A DNA stretch of 64,000 nucleotides, from assembly GCF_003287275.1 (NCBI RefSeq), contig NZ_QEVW01000012.1, forward strand, positions 310,001 through 374,000, written 5' to 3'. The notes under the pieces are model-generated. The model had not been told where the DNA came from and made no database searches. It saw only the letters and a list, made by a program, of their open reading frames with translations. Positions 53,403-61,557 of the stretch are shown here, one piece after another. How positions within the stretch are numbered: the stretch's first letter is position 1; the number at the start of each line of letters is the position of its first letter. Origin of the DNA: Paenibacillus taichungensis. GTDB lineage: Bacteria > Bacillota > Bacilli > Paenibacillales > Paenibacillaceae. A program made the position numbers and the translations under genes.

Positions 53403-54226
53403 TATAATTTCCCCTTTTTAGTATGTATTAATAGATCATTTTTGAATTGTTGAATTCCTATTGCCCTACATTTCTTGGAATCTAACTTAGATATAGAATC
53501 AATCTGTTAACTCTCTCTGCATCATATTTTTTAAGATTGGAATCAGGATTCACCTTTAAAATTTAACTTGTTAAGTAATTCTTCAAGACATATATAGGTA
53601 AATAGTATTAGGATAAATATAACATGCGACATTTCAAAACTCTACACAAATATGACAAAAAAAACCGTTTTCCTCGGTATTTCAAACTCATTTATCTAGC
53701 CTTTTAGTACTATGAGGAAAGAGATAGGAGAGGCGATACTTATCCTAGGACATCAAAAACTCGACTGAAAGCTCTCATCTGAACTTTTCATAGAAAATTT
53801 TAAATTCTCACAGATATAATTCCATCGACATTTAATGAACTTTAACTGAGTCTTGCACAATCATAGTTGATTTCCCTCAGATATGTATTTATCGTTAATA
53901 GGTTCTCTTATACACTTTATCTACTACTGGAAACAGGCTAGTTGTAGAAAGCTGTACTAGAAATTCACGAAACTTTGAGTAAGAAAGCCTATTTGTCGAG
54001 ATTTGACTTCACATAAAAGCTGTTCTAAACTCGATTTAGTCAAAGTGAGATCTCATAAAATTTATAAAAGAAAGTAGGGGTAACATAGAATCTAACGTAT
54101 CAGTGTTTATTCAAGACGCATTCGGTTTAGGGAGACAAGACAGGTAAGTATGTAAATCGTTGTGAAATCTATCGCAGCTATGTAATCATTCTGGATCGCC
54201 TAACAAGGAATAGTTTCCATTATAGT
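53403..54226. other. AT-rich gene-free region
   Basis: About 820 bases with stops in all frames. A weak hairpin with ACCG/CGGT and a run of eight T residues on the minus strand lies at 53655-53690. Otherwise there is no recognisable element. An untranslated RNA cannot be excluded. Confidence 0.5.
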
Positions 54227-54355
54227 ATGTATATTCATAGTTCAAATATTAATAACGAAAATCACGAGCATTTCGCGCTTCAATACGAGCAGACTTACGA
54301 CCGCTTGGACGTGGTCATAGAGGGTGTTCTGGATGCTAGTTTCGTGTTAACTTAA
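54227..54355 (+). CDS. Possible 42-residue ORF or gene remnant
   Basis: An ATG-started frame ends two bases before the next gene's open frame. Its second half (QYEQTYDRLDVVIEGVLDAS) is less AT-rich than its surroundings and looks coding. There is no ribosome site at proper distance. It may be the tail of a decayed phage or mobile gene. Weak call. Confidence 0.25.
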   Translation: MYIHSSNINNENHEHFALQYEQTYDRLDVVIEGVLDASFVLT

Positions 54356-54369
54356 AAATGAGGTGCTTT

Positions 54370-54984
54370 ATGAATAATAAAAATTTTGTAGAAAATGAAA
54401 CTAAAGAAGTTGAAGCTAACGCACATGAAACGTTGACAACACCAGATGTTTCTTCTCCAAATGATAATAAAATGGAATACGATGTTAAATATAGTTATCT
54501 TAAGAATATACCTAAGTTAGTAAGAAAGAATAACACTTTAGTAACATTACTATTTACATTTATGTTGGTTATCGTGAGTGTTGTTCAATCTATTACATAC
54601 ATCAGGCAAGCAGCAATAGCATCAAATGCAAATAAATTATCCCAATATGAATATAGATTTGAGTTTTATAAAAAGTTAGAAAGTATACAAGAAACTACTG
54701 CAATAATTAAATTAGAGCCTCAGCAGGATCTAGATGAATCTTCAAATTTGAATTTTAAAATATTATCTCTACTCAGAGAGTCAAAACTACTTTTTAATAA
54801 AGATGTTTCTCGGAGTATTAATGTAATCTTAACGGAGCATATGGAGTTTTTATGGATGCTAAACAACGAGGGAATGTCTCATAATGAATATGAAAAGAAA
54901 ATGCATATATTGAATGAGGAATATGGGAATTTTCTGAATAGCGATAGTTTCAAAGTATATTTAGATATCAATAGAATAGAATGA
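54370..54984 (+). CDS. Single-pass membrane protein of unknown function
   Basis: The 204-residue protein has a polar, acidic N-terminus of about 55 residues and one membrane helix (LVTLLFTFMLVIVSVVQSI, about 56-75). A mostly helical, charged domain of about 125 residues follows (SQYEYRFEFYKKLESIQETT). No family is recognised. ATG 54370 was chosen for GAGGTG upstream; a frame-opening ATG at 54358 is too close to any site. Composition is strongly AT-rich like the HD/GHKL gene, which lies divergently 955 bases away. Confidence 0.75.
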   Translation: MNNKNFVENETKEVEANAHETLTTPDVSSPNDNKMEYDVKYSYLKNIPKLVRKNNTLVTLLFTFMLVIVSVVQSITYIRQAAIASNANKLSQYEYRFEFYKKLESIQETTAIIKLEPQQDLDESSNLNFKILSLLRESKLLFNKDVSRSINVILTEHMEFLWMLNNEGMSHNEYEKKMHILNEEYGNFLNSDSFKVYLDINRIE

Positions 54985-55023
54985 TATGATCGTAAGCTAA
55001 AACACATATAGTTGTAAAAAATA

Positions 55024-55056
55024 GAGCAGCAGGGCTATCCCTCCTGCTCCATTTTT
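55024..55056. terminator. Terminator after the single-pass membrane protein gene
   Basis: GAGCAG(C)AGGG pairs with CCCT(C)CTGCTC around CTAT, followed by ATTTTTG. It lies about 40 bases past the stop. Confidence 0.75.
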
Positions 55057-55296
55057 GTACTCTAACTAATGCTGCTCTCAGAAGTATCTGCTTCCCATAA
55101 TCTTGATGGATATCCTTCTAATGGGCCACCTTAGTCAATGAATTGTTCACTATCCGCTTGAATATACCAAACGTTTACATGCAACTGGGTTAATGCTGCC
55201 GTGAGGAAATCCATATCAGTTTCCAGTCCTTATATGTACGATTCATTTGATCACCATAGTTGAAAGTTCAACGAATTGAGTGGTAATTCCTCCAAC

Positions 55297-55338
55297 AAAA
55301 AAAAAGAAAAGAACCCTGACTAAATGTCCAGGATTCTT
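55297..55338 (-). terminator. Terminator of the stalk-domain-like gene
   Basis: On the minus strand AAGAATCCTGGAC pairs imperfectly with GTCAGGGTTCTT, followed by TTCTTTTTTTTT. It lies directly after the stop. Confidence 0.8.
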
Positions 55339-55345
55339 TAGTATG

Positions 55346-55999
55346 TTACTTATAATGCGAAGTTGGCTGAACAACTAGCACTGTCCCTTTACTAAAGTCG
55401 TCTGCCTCCATATAAAGTCTAACTCCTTTATTACTAATACTTGTTACATTTATTTCTACACTTTCTTGCTTACCTTCTTCTAGAAATAACGATTTGATAT
55501 GCTCACCTGTATCTTCATCTTTTAATAATATTTGTCCAGATCCATCTGCTAATTTAAGATCGAGAACCAAAGTCTGATATTTACTATTAGGATATAACAC
55601 GATGTGACCTAAATTCTTAATTGTAACGACTTCTTTGTATTTATTCTCCGTATATTTCGAATCTCTAGAAAGGCCAGCATATGTTGAAAAATAGTAAATT
55701 CTTTCTTTATCAAAAGGAGTTTTAGCAAGTTTTTCACCGAAACTCATTTTGCCTGATTTGGCGTCGACAGTTATGTTCGTCTTCGTAGCTTCTTTTGCTA
55801 GACTTACTGGTATGTACGTTTGTCCATTGATAACTACCGGTTCTGTTTTTGATTGAGGCGTCCAATTACTACCATTCAGAACATACTTGAAATTGCTTAT
55901 TGTTGCCTGAACTGTCTTACTCTTTGATGCAGCGTACGCCCCTGTTCCTCCAACCATCAAGAATGCTAATAATAGTAATCCTGTTTTCTTAAATTTCAT
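55346..55999 (-). CDS. Secreted stalk-domain-like protein
   Basis: The 217-residue protein has a signal peptide (KKTGLLLLAFLMVGGTGAYA). A segment like copper amine oxidase N-terminal/stalk domains follows (EPVVINGQTYIPVSLAKEATKTNITVDAKSGKMSFGE), which is common in Paenibacillus surface proteins. The last 120 residues form a beta-rich domain resembling NPCBM-like or carbohydrate-binding folds (SRDSKYTENKYKEVVTI, LVLDLKLADGSGQI), but the match is loose. AGGAGG precedes the ATG. Role unknown; perhaps wall-associated. Confidence 0.8.
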   Translation of the reverse strand: MKFKKTGLLLLAFLMVGGTGAYAASKSKTVQATISNFKYVLNGSNWTPQSKTEPVVINGQTYIPVSLAKEATKTNITVDAKSGKMSFGEKLAKTPFDKERIYYFSTYAGLSRDSKYTENKYKEVVTIKNLGHIVLYPNSKYQTLVLDLKLADGSGQILLKDEDTGEHIKSLFLEEGKQESVEINVTSISNKGVRLYMEADDFSKGTVLVVQPTSHYK

Positions 56000-56116
56000 T
56001 TTCTTCCTCCTTAGTACTATTTTAGTTTTGTACTACAACATTATCTCAAAACTTCCCTATATAGTAAATAAGTATTATAATATTATAGATAAATAGACCC
56101 ATACACGGAGGTTGTA

Positions 56117-56323
56117 ATGATTAAAGATCTACTTTTGGCAGAAAATAAGGGATATTCAGTTTGCTTAGTTTTTGACGATAATTCGAAGTACATAGGAAAA
56201 ATCGAGCTTTCTTCTGATAAGAAGAGAGTAAAAATTAAACATCAGGATGGTATTGAATGGGTCCCATTAGAAGAAATAGAACATTGTTCTTTGTCCGTGC
56301 CATTTTTAGATGTAGAACAATAA
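56117..56323 (+). CDS. Small protein of unknown function (68 aa)
   Basis: The 68-residue protein has a good GGAGG site five bases before ATG. It is charged and beta-rich (YSVCLVFDDNSKYIGKIELSSDKKRVKIKHQDG) and looks like a small barrel, perhaps Sm/LSm- or SH3-like. No family is recognised. Confidence 0.65.
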   Translation: MIKDLLLAENKGYSVCLVFDDNSKYIGKIELSSDKKRVKIKHQDGIEWVPLEEIEHCSLSVPFLDVEQ

Positions 56324-56440
56324 GATTAGAATTATTATCAGAAGGCCCGGAACGTCAAACGATTACTGGGCCGCAAAGCTGCCGTTGTGCTGCAGACAAT
56401 AAGAGCCGGACACGATGCGTGATCAAACTATATATGTAAA
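56324..56440 (+). pseudogene. Possible gene fragment
   Basis: Just after the 68-residue gene the base composition rises, and one frame (about 56338-56424) reads RNVKRLLGRKAAVVLQTIRA and ends at TGA, without a start codon or ribosome site. It looks like the C-terminal remnant of a basic protein. No source family is recognised. Confidence 0.3.
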
Positions 56441-56441
56441 C

Positions 56442-56481
56442 AAAAAAGGCACTGCCAGCGTTATGCCAGCAGTGCCTTTTT
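56442..56481. terminator. Strong bidirectional hairpin terminator
   Basis: AAAAAGGCACTGC and GCAGTGCCTTTTT form a 13-bp stem around about 13 bases, with A/T runs on both sides. Confidence 0.85.
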
Positions 56482-56610
56482 ACCGATTCTTTCGGATTTG
56501 AAATTATAGTAACCCATTTCTACAATTTTGTAAATTGTTTCAAATAAATCTAGAAACATTTTCCTAGGTCTGTTAGACTAAACGTGTTCATTGAATTTCG
56601 GAGGATTAAT

Positions 56611-56916
56611 ATGTTCGATACCTTACTCAATATTTGTGCATACATAATTATTATTGGTTTGCTTTTGTCGCTTCTGTATATAGCTTATTTGTACTTTAGA
56701 GTTTTCTTAGAATGCATTCGTTATAATTTTATGAGGATTTTTTTCCGTTCTAAAACTCAAGAAGAAGAAGACCTTGGTTTTGGAGACATGATAATGTCTT
56801 TTACAATTTCATTTCCTTTATTTTTAGGATCTGTAGCAATGTTTTATGTGCTCATAACAGAAGGCATCACTATGGAAGAATTATTAAATGCCTTATCCAA
56901 AGCTAGGCGCCATTAA
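56611..56916 (+). CDS. Small two-helix membrane protein
   Basis: The 101-residue protein has two hydrophobic helices (about 6-30 and 65-85) joined by a charged loop (RSKTQEEEDLGFGD). GGAGG lies six bases before ATG 56611. It faces the prophage lysis genes convergently. No family is recognised; a phage accessory (moron) gene is possible. Confidence 0.65.
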   Translation: MFDTLLNICAYIIIIGLLLSLLYIAYLYFRVFLECIRYNFMRIFFRSKTQEEEDLGFGDMIMSFTISFPLFLGSVAMFYVLITEGITMEELLNALSKARRH

Positions 56917-56938
56917 ACTCATATTTTATCAACTTTGA

Positions 56939-57751
56939 TTAAGTTCGTTTTTCTCCTTCAATTTCTTGGAGTCGTTCATCCAACTCTTTTATATCTCCAT
57001 CCACACCTGCAATTAACTTCAGGATATTTTTCCTTAGCCTATTCATCACGATAGCGGATTCTTCACGGGTGATCATTGCACCAGGTCTGGTCCCGTCATA
57101 ATATCCGTTCTTCGTCATTTCCTCCCACGTCTCCGTTGCCCACTTACTTGGCACGTTAATATCCCTTGTTGTAACTGGTTGTGTCACTGGCTTGTCCTCC
57201 TTCACCGTTTTAATCTTCAACCCCAGGTATGCAGCAATACCCTGCACGTGGCCGTCAATAATTGCATTGATCACGGTAGTCTGCTTCAGGCGATCTGCAT
57301 CGGGCGCAACATCAATAAACAGATTCTCAGTCAGCACTGCCGGCATTTTAGATTCGCGCACCATGTGCAAGTTCTGTGCCTTCTGTCCACGATCTATGCC
57401 GCCAAGCTTGCCCATAATAGCCTTGTGTAGCTTGTCCTGCAGCTTGATGCTGTTTTCGGAAGCAGATGTATACCGGAAGGACTCAAAGCCACCCTTGCCA
57501 CCGCCAGCGTTGCAATGAATGGATACCAAAATGTCAGCACCGGCAGCGTTCGCTTTGGCTGTCCGATCGCGAAGTTCCAAGAATACATCCGTGGATCGGG
57601 AGAGTAGCACCTGCACGTTCTCATAATCCGCTTCCAGACGGTTCTTGATACCAAGCGATACCTTCAGTGCAATATCCTTTTCTTGAATTCCGTTTGATAC
57701 TGCCCCTGGGTCTTTACCACCATGTCCTGCATCAATCCATACCTTAAGCAT
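56939..57751 (-). CDS. N-acetylmuramoyl-L-alanine amidase (phage endolysin)
   Basis: The 270-residue enzyme has an Amidase_3 domain: zinc ligands in WIDAGHGGKDPG, the glutamate in NGIQEKDIAL, the histidine in SIHCNAG, and the catalytic Glu in VLTENLFI. After residue 175 come a linker and a C-terminal part that resembles an SLH-like or helical wall-binding segment (KWATETWEEMTKNGYYDGTRPGAMITREESAIV). It cleaves the bond between muramic acid and L-alanine. ATG 57751 was chosen for AAAGGAG; it overlaps the holin gene by eight bases. There is no signal peptide, so release needs the holin. Confidence 0.93.
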   Translation of the reverse strand: MLKVWIDAGHGGKDPGAVSNGIQEKDIALKVSLGIKNRLEADYENVQVLLSRSTDVFLELRDRTAKANAAGADILVSIHCNAGGGKGGFESFRYTSASENSIKLQDKLHKAIMGKLGGIDRGQKAQNLHMVRESKMPAVLTENLFIDVAPDADRLKQTTVINAIIDGHVQGIAAYLGLKIKTVKEDKPVTQPVTTRDINVPSKWATETWEEMTKNGYYDGTRPGAMITREESAIVMNRLRKNILKLIAGVDGDIKELDERLQEIEGEKRT

Positions 57752-58166
57752 TTGTACCAGCTCCTTTATCGTTATCGTTGCCACCTTTACCCTTCAAGAC
57801 TTCAATTGCCTGCTTGATAACATTTGGAATAGGCGCTCCTAGTTTCCCGCCGTTTTCAGTGATCGATAACAGCTCGTTCGCGATATAAAAGAATGCCACA
57901 GTGTCACGGAACAAATGGCCATCTCCAAGAATGCCATCCACCAAGTGGCCAACTGCAACCATGGCAAAAATAAACACCTTACGAGCAATACCGAACATCC
58001 CGATTTTGCTTCTAAGCTCCCCGGACATCCAACCAGCAGCAACCCCAGTTAAATAATCAAAAATTACAAACACCAATAATACTCCCAACACAGCAGACCA
58101 ACCCCCAAATAAGTAAGACACCAGCCAGCTACCTACGGCTAAAACCCATTTCCCCACGTTCTCCAA
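57744..58166 (-). CDS. Phage holin family protein
   Basis: The 140-residue membrane protein matches the phage_holin_4 (TcdE/Cph1-type) family. It has helices in WSAVLGVLLVFVIFDYLTGVAAGW and KVFIFAMVAVGHLVDGIL, with the typical segment RDTVAFFYIANELLSITENGGKLG. It makes membrane holes that let the amidase reach the wall. The start is TTG 58166 behind a weak GGGGAT site. It is cotranscribed with the amidase. Confidence 0.92.
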   Translation of the reverse strand: MENVGKWVLAVGSWLVSYLFGGWSAVLGVLLVFVIFDYLTGVAAGWMSGELRSKIGMFGIARKVFIFAMVAVGHLVDGILGDGHLFRDTVAFFYIANELLSITENGGKLGAPIPNVIKQAIEVLKGKGGNDNDKGAGTNA

Positions 58167-58226
58167 CTTTCTATCCCCGATCTATTTAATATGAAAAAAG
58201 CCCCCTGATCACTCCAGAAGGCATAA

Positions 58227-58252
58227 TAAAAGCGTCCCGGAATCGGAACGCT
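58227..58252 (-). terminator. Hairpin between the tail module and the lysis genes
   Basis: AGCGT(T)CCG pairs with CGG(G)ACGCT on the minus strand, followed by TTTATT. It lies directly after the 52-residue gene and may reduce read-through into holin-amidase. Confidence 0.6.
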
Positions 58253-58255
58253 GTG

Positions 58256-58414
58256 TTAAATACCTTCAGTTTTTTCCAAGATGTAATCTTCAACCGCCTG
58301 CCGATAATCAGGATTAGTAATATCATCAAGTAAGTACATTTGACCGGTTTTCGGATTAAGTCCCTTATTCAAAATTCGTTCAGCAGCAATTCGGACAACT
58401 ACTTCGTTTATCAT
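58256..58414 (-). CDS. Small phage protein (52 aa)
   Basis: The 52-residue frame begins at ATG 58414, overlapping the preceding stop as TAATG, with AGGAGG nine bases upstream. The product (MINEVVVRIAAERILNKGL, then DDITNPDYRQAVEDYIL) is charged and helical. It occupies the XkdX position in PBSX-like phages but does not look like XkdX. It is shorter than typical gene-finder cut-offs. Confidence 0.75.
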   Translation of the reverse strand: MINEVVVRIAAERILNKGLNPKTGQMYLLDDITNPDYRQAVEDYILEKTEGI

Positions 58415-58698
58415 TACAAAATCCCTCCTGTTTTTTCATTGGCTAACAACAACACTTGATCTTCCAATTCTTTGATACGTTCTTCTGGAGTCAATTCGGG
58501 ACGAATTCTTTTAATGACTGGCTTTTTGGTTTCTGGATCAACCTTCTCGATATAATAAATGCTAAGATCGATCTCATCATATTCCAAATCAATATGTTCT
58601 AATTTTGTGATTTCTTTCCGTGGCGAGCCGTCACTTGGCATGAAAGAAAGTACAATTTCACCGTCTTGATCATATATGATTCTCATACCTGTTTGCAT
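58414..58698 (-). CDS. Phage protein of unknown function (94 aa)
   Basis: The 94-residue acidic protein (MRIIYDQDGEIVLSFMPSDG) ends in a short coiled-coil-like stretch (ELTPEERIKELEDQVLLLAN). A G-rich ribosome site lies eight bases before ATG. It lies between tail-fibre and lysis genes, as do small XkdW-like proteins. Function unknown. Confidence 0.78.
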   Translation of the reverse strand: MQTGMRIIYDQDGEIVLSFMPSDGSPRKEITKLEHIDLEYDEIDLSIYYIEKVDPETKKPVIKRIRPELTPEERIKELEDQVLLLANEKTGGIL

Positions 58699-58759
58699 TG
58701 TATTGTCCCCCCCCTTCCAAGACTCAGTTCTCTATTTTTCTGTATGTTCACGTTGCCAC

Positions 58760-59314
58760 CTAAAGAGAAGCGACGCGCATGTTTATGATAGTATACTGTG
58801 AATTACCATTATTTTGGGTTGCATTCGTTCCACAAACCCCTAATTTTAAAGGGCCGTTAACGTTAAAGTTTGTTGGTTTGTTGAAGAAAATGCCTCTCCA
58901 TGTATAAGCTGATCCATCAAAAGCGTAATTACCAGAAGCTTGCAGTGTAGTCGCAACGCCGCTTACCAAGTCAATTGTAATCGAGCCTACGCTATATTGC
59001 GTTTGCAGCGCCCCGATATCATGCAGGAACCACGGAACCCCCGCAGAATCAAACAACGCGAATCGCATATAAACATTGCTACTATTAAAGCTTGTCATTT
59101 GCCATGGGCCTCCGGCTACGTTGCCAACTCCAATGTTTATTAATTTAGTCCCAGCTTCAAAATCAACCAGGTTTTCGGCGTTCATGTTCGTTGTTTGGGC
59201 GGGTACGATTACAATTTTACCAGCGCCGATATTCAGTAGTACTGCTTTATATTTCCCGCTGGATGGACCAGACAAAGAAGAATTGCCTAACGAGAAAAAG
59301 TCGACACTAGGCAT
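58760..59314 (-). CDS. Phage tail-fibre-region protein (184 aa)
   Basis: The 184-residue beta-rich protein begins MPSVDFFSLGNSS and has glycine-rich strands (LLNIGAGKIVIVPAQT, NIGVGNVAGGPW). ATG 59314 was chosen for AAGGAG; it starts one base after the previous stop, and the longer frame has no site. Probably a receptor-binding or fibre accessory protein, from position only. Confidence 0.75.
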   Translation of the reverse strand: MPSVDFFSLGNSSLSGPSSGKYKAVLLNIGAGKIVIVPAQTTNMNAENLVDFEAGTKLINIGVGNVAGGPWQMTSFNSSNVYMRFALFDSAGVPWFLHDIGALQTQYSVGSITIDLVSGVATTLQASGNYAFDGSAYTWRGIFFNKPTNFNVNGPLKLGVCGTNATQNNGNSQYTIINMRVASL

Positions 59315-59315
59315 G

Positions 59316-59942
59316 TTATCCCAACTCCTTGCCCGTAATGTAATAATTGACCCCAGTAGCACTGGCAGAAGCACTTACATACTCCCCGGCTGGGATCAGA
59401 ATGTCACTTGTGGGGATAAGGATGGTGTCATTTGCTTTTATCGTGAATGGTTGCAATATACTCCACCCGTAAATCCACATCGAAACTTTTCTTTCCGCGG
59501 CGGCTGTATTACAAAGAATAATCCCTTTAATTAATCTATCTTTTGAGGATGTAGTAACAATAATTCCCGATGTGACAGGTATAGCTCCACCTCCCAACCT
59601 CAAGACATCTGCATATTCCGGGTCAGCTACCAGCGTTTCTATGCCTGAAATGTAATAACTTATTGCGTTTGCTGTAGACGTCGTTACCGTTATTGAATCC
59701 CGGGCAACCATTAGTTGATCCATCACAGGAACAAGTATTGTGTCATTTGGCTTCATGACGTAATTGGACAATATACCAATGCTCGCCATGACAACAGAAA
59801 TAATCACGCTAGAAGCAGAAGAGTTTGTAATGATGAAAGACTTAACTATAGTTTTATAACTTGTAGGAACGGTATAAGCTGTGACCGTGCTGCTTGCAGT
59901 GATATCATTTCCTGCGCCTAATCTTTTGAAAAGTGTAGCCAT
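59316..59942 (-). CDS. Phage tail-fibre-region protein with internal duplication (208 aa)
   Basis: The 208-residue protein contains two related halves of about 90 residues. Both have a strand pattern ending in a shared block: MKPNDTILVPVMDQLMVARDS with AISYYISGIE, and IKANDTILIPTSDILIPAGE with VNYYITGKE. It starts directly after the upstream stop (TAGATG) behind GGGGGG. The repeat suggests a two-domain beta-sandwich, maybe a capsid/tail decoration or fibre protein. Confidence 0.77.
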   Translation of the reverse strand: MATLFKRLGAGNDITASSTVTAYTVPTSYKTIVKSFIITNSSASSVIISVVMASIGILSNYVMKPNDTILVPVMDQLMVARDSITVTTSTANAISYYISGIETLVADPEYADVLRLGGGAIPVTSGIIVTTSSKDRLIKGIILCNTAAAERKVSMWIYGWSILQPFTIKANDTILIPTSDILIPAGEYVSASASATGVNYYITGKELG

Positions 59943-61244
59943 CTATAGCGCCCCCCATGACCTCATTTTATTTCTGTACTCCAACAATGCAAGGTCGTCA
60001 GCCTCGGCAGTGTATGGGACATCAGATGAACCGAACGATAACTTGATCCTCGAAATTTCTCTACTCCCGAATGACCAGCCAGCAATACCTCCGTAAACAA
60101 CTAAACGGACCTTCGCGGAAGTAACACCCGTAGGAATGGTTATTAAGGCGTTTTTGCGGTGCCAAGTTTTATTCGTATCAGCGAAAAGCGTGCCGACATT
60201 GTTATTGTTAGCTGAGTTGACAATCTCGACGTATAACTTGATCGTTGACCCTGATGCACCCAAAGAGTTAAACAGGGCCTGTAGGTTGTAGGCTCCTGCT
60301 GCAATCGCGAAGGGTTGTGATTCTAAAATAGCATATTGTGAAGATGAAACTATATCACACGAAAATGGTCTAAACCCTCTTTCATTCATGCTGCCTATTG
60401 TCCATGCTGACGGGACCCCAGGGACCCAACCATGTAAACCGAACTGGGCTGCTGAGTTTTTAATTATATTTGGATTGTCAGCGCCGATAATAGGCAACAC
60501 CGCTGCATTGGCATATCCCTGAGCGCTTGCGTTTGCCTGCGGCAAAATCACTTCCTCATCATTTGCCTTCGCCGCGTTGATGGCTTCCTGTTTGGCGGCA
60601 TTCACCGCTCGCGGAGTTGATGCTGTCGTATCGTTTGTACTGTCCGTGGCGTTGTCAAGTTGCACCTTTCCTTTTTCAGTCAAGGACGCGTCTGGAATCT
60701 GAACGTTTTCCAATCGCTTCAAGATTTCTTCCAGCCTAATATTTACTCGGTGATCCGTAGTAGAAATGACACCACTTGTGTCAGTCGCCACATAGAAAAT
60801 CGTTAATCCCTTTTTGGCTGTTGCCTGCGAAGTCGTCTTCTTAACCACACCGTCAACATCCACATAAACGTATTGTCCTTGAGTTGGATTCAGCGCCATT
60901 TCACCTGCAGGTACCTGGTACCGACGACCGCTTACATAAGCAATCCCTGCTGTCCAAGTCACCTTCAACCCCTGCGCACTGCAAGCTAACCCCATCACGC
61001 CATCAGCAGACACAACAAAATTGCCTCCTAGCTCCTTGGCTAATTGCTCGACCAATGTATGAGCCGCTTCAATCCCGCTTTCCATTGTGTTCAGCCTAGT
61101 TGATGTAATGCGAGTCCCAACCTGGACCAGTTCAAACAAAGGTCTACCTGTCTGCGGATCAGTCTTTTGTTTTCCAGTAGAAGGGTCCATAATCGGTTTG
61201 GTCAGGTCGGGGATCTCATCTTTCCACTCCTGTTTGTTATACAA
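59943..61244 (-). CDS. Phage tail fibre protein
   Basis: The 433-residue protein has an N-terminal baseplate-binding-like part and a middle region with the tail-fibre repeat DASLTEKGKVQLDNATDSTN and TASTPRAVNAAKQEAINAA, as in phage_fiber_2-type proteins. A C-terminal carbohydrate-binding-like beta-sandwich ends it (SQPFAIAAGAYNLQALF, TSAKVRLVVYGG). It probably recognises the host surface. The start is TTG 61244 with GGAGGTG seven bases upstream, overlapping the preceding gene by eight bases. Confidence 0.87.
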   Translation of the reverse strand: MYNKQEWKDEIPDLTKPIMDPSTGKQKTDPQTGRPLFELVQVGTRITSTRLNTMESGIEAAHTLVEQLAKELGGNFVVSADGVMGLACSAQGLKVTWTAGIAYVSGRRYQVPAGEMALNPTQGQYVYVDVDGVVKKTTSQATAKKGLTIFYVATDTSGVISTTDHRVNIRLEEILKRLENVQIPDASLTEKGKVQLDNATDSTNDTTASTPRAVNAAKQEAINAAKANDEEVILPQANASAQGYANAAVLPIIGADNPNIIKNSAAQFGLHGWVPGVPSAWTIGSMNERGFRPFSCDIVSSSQYAILESQPFAIAAGAYNLQALFNSLGASGSTIKLYVEIVNSANNNNVGTLFADTNKTWHRKNALITIPTGVTSAKVRLVVYGGIAGWSFGSREISRIKLSFGSSDVPYTAEADDLALLEYRNKMRSWGAL

Positions 61245-61557
61245 TTGTCTTCACCTCCAATTTGATACTGAACTCAAAGCCAATCAGAAAGCCCCGATCA
61301 TTCTTAATAACGTTCAAAGCTTGGTTAGCAAGTGTTCGGCCTTGATTATCCATAAGCGAAGCACCAAGAATTTGTTTCCCGATGACTTCGGTATCGTTCA
61401 AAAACACATATTTGCGGATCGATCTTCCGGAAATGACGGTATTGTGGATCGGATATTTCACAAGCTCACCACTGACGTTTACCAGTGCATGATCAAAATG
61501 CGAATCAGCATCAGTCACCGCATAATCAAGCATTAGCGGTTGAATAACATCTGCCAT
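61237..61557 (-). CDS. Phage tail protein of unknown function (106 aa)
   Basis: The 106-residue protein lies between the XkdU-like and fibre genes and overlaps both. Traits are a beta-rich fold (HALVNVSGELVKYPIHNTVI) without recognised motifs. A chaperone or connector for the fibre is likely from position. Confidence 0.72.
   Translation of the reverse strand: MADVIQPLMLDYAVTDADSHFDHALVNVSGELVKYPIHNTVISGRSIRKYVFLNDTEVIGKQILGASLMDNQGRTLANQALNVIKNDRGFLIGFEFSIKLEVKTIV

Noticed and set aside
57179..57518. Plus-strand open frames opposite the amidase gene.
   Set aside because: Shadows of a well-supported amidase gene, without ribosome sites.
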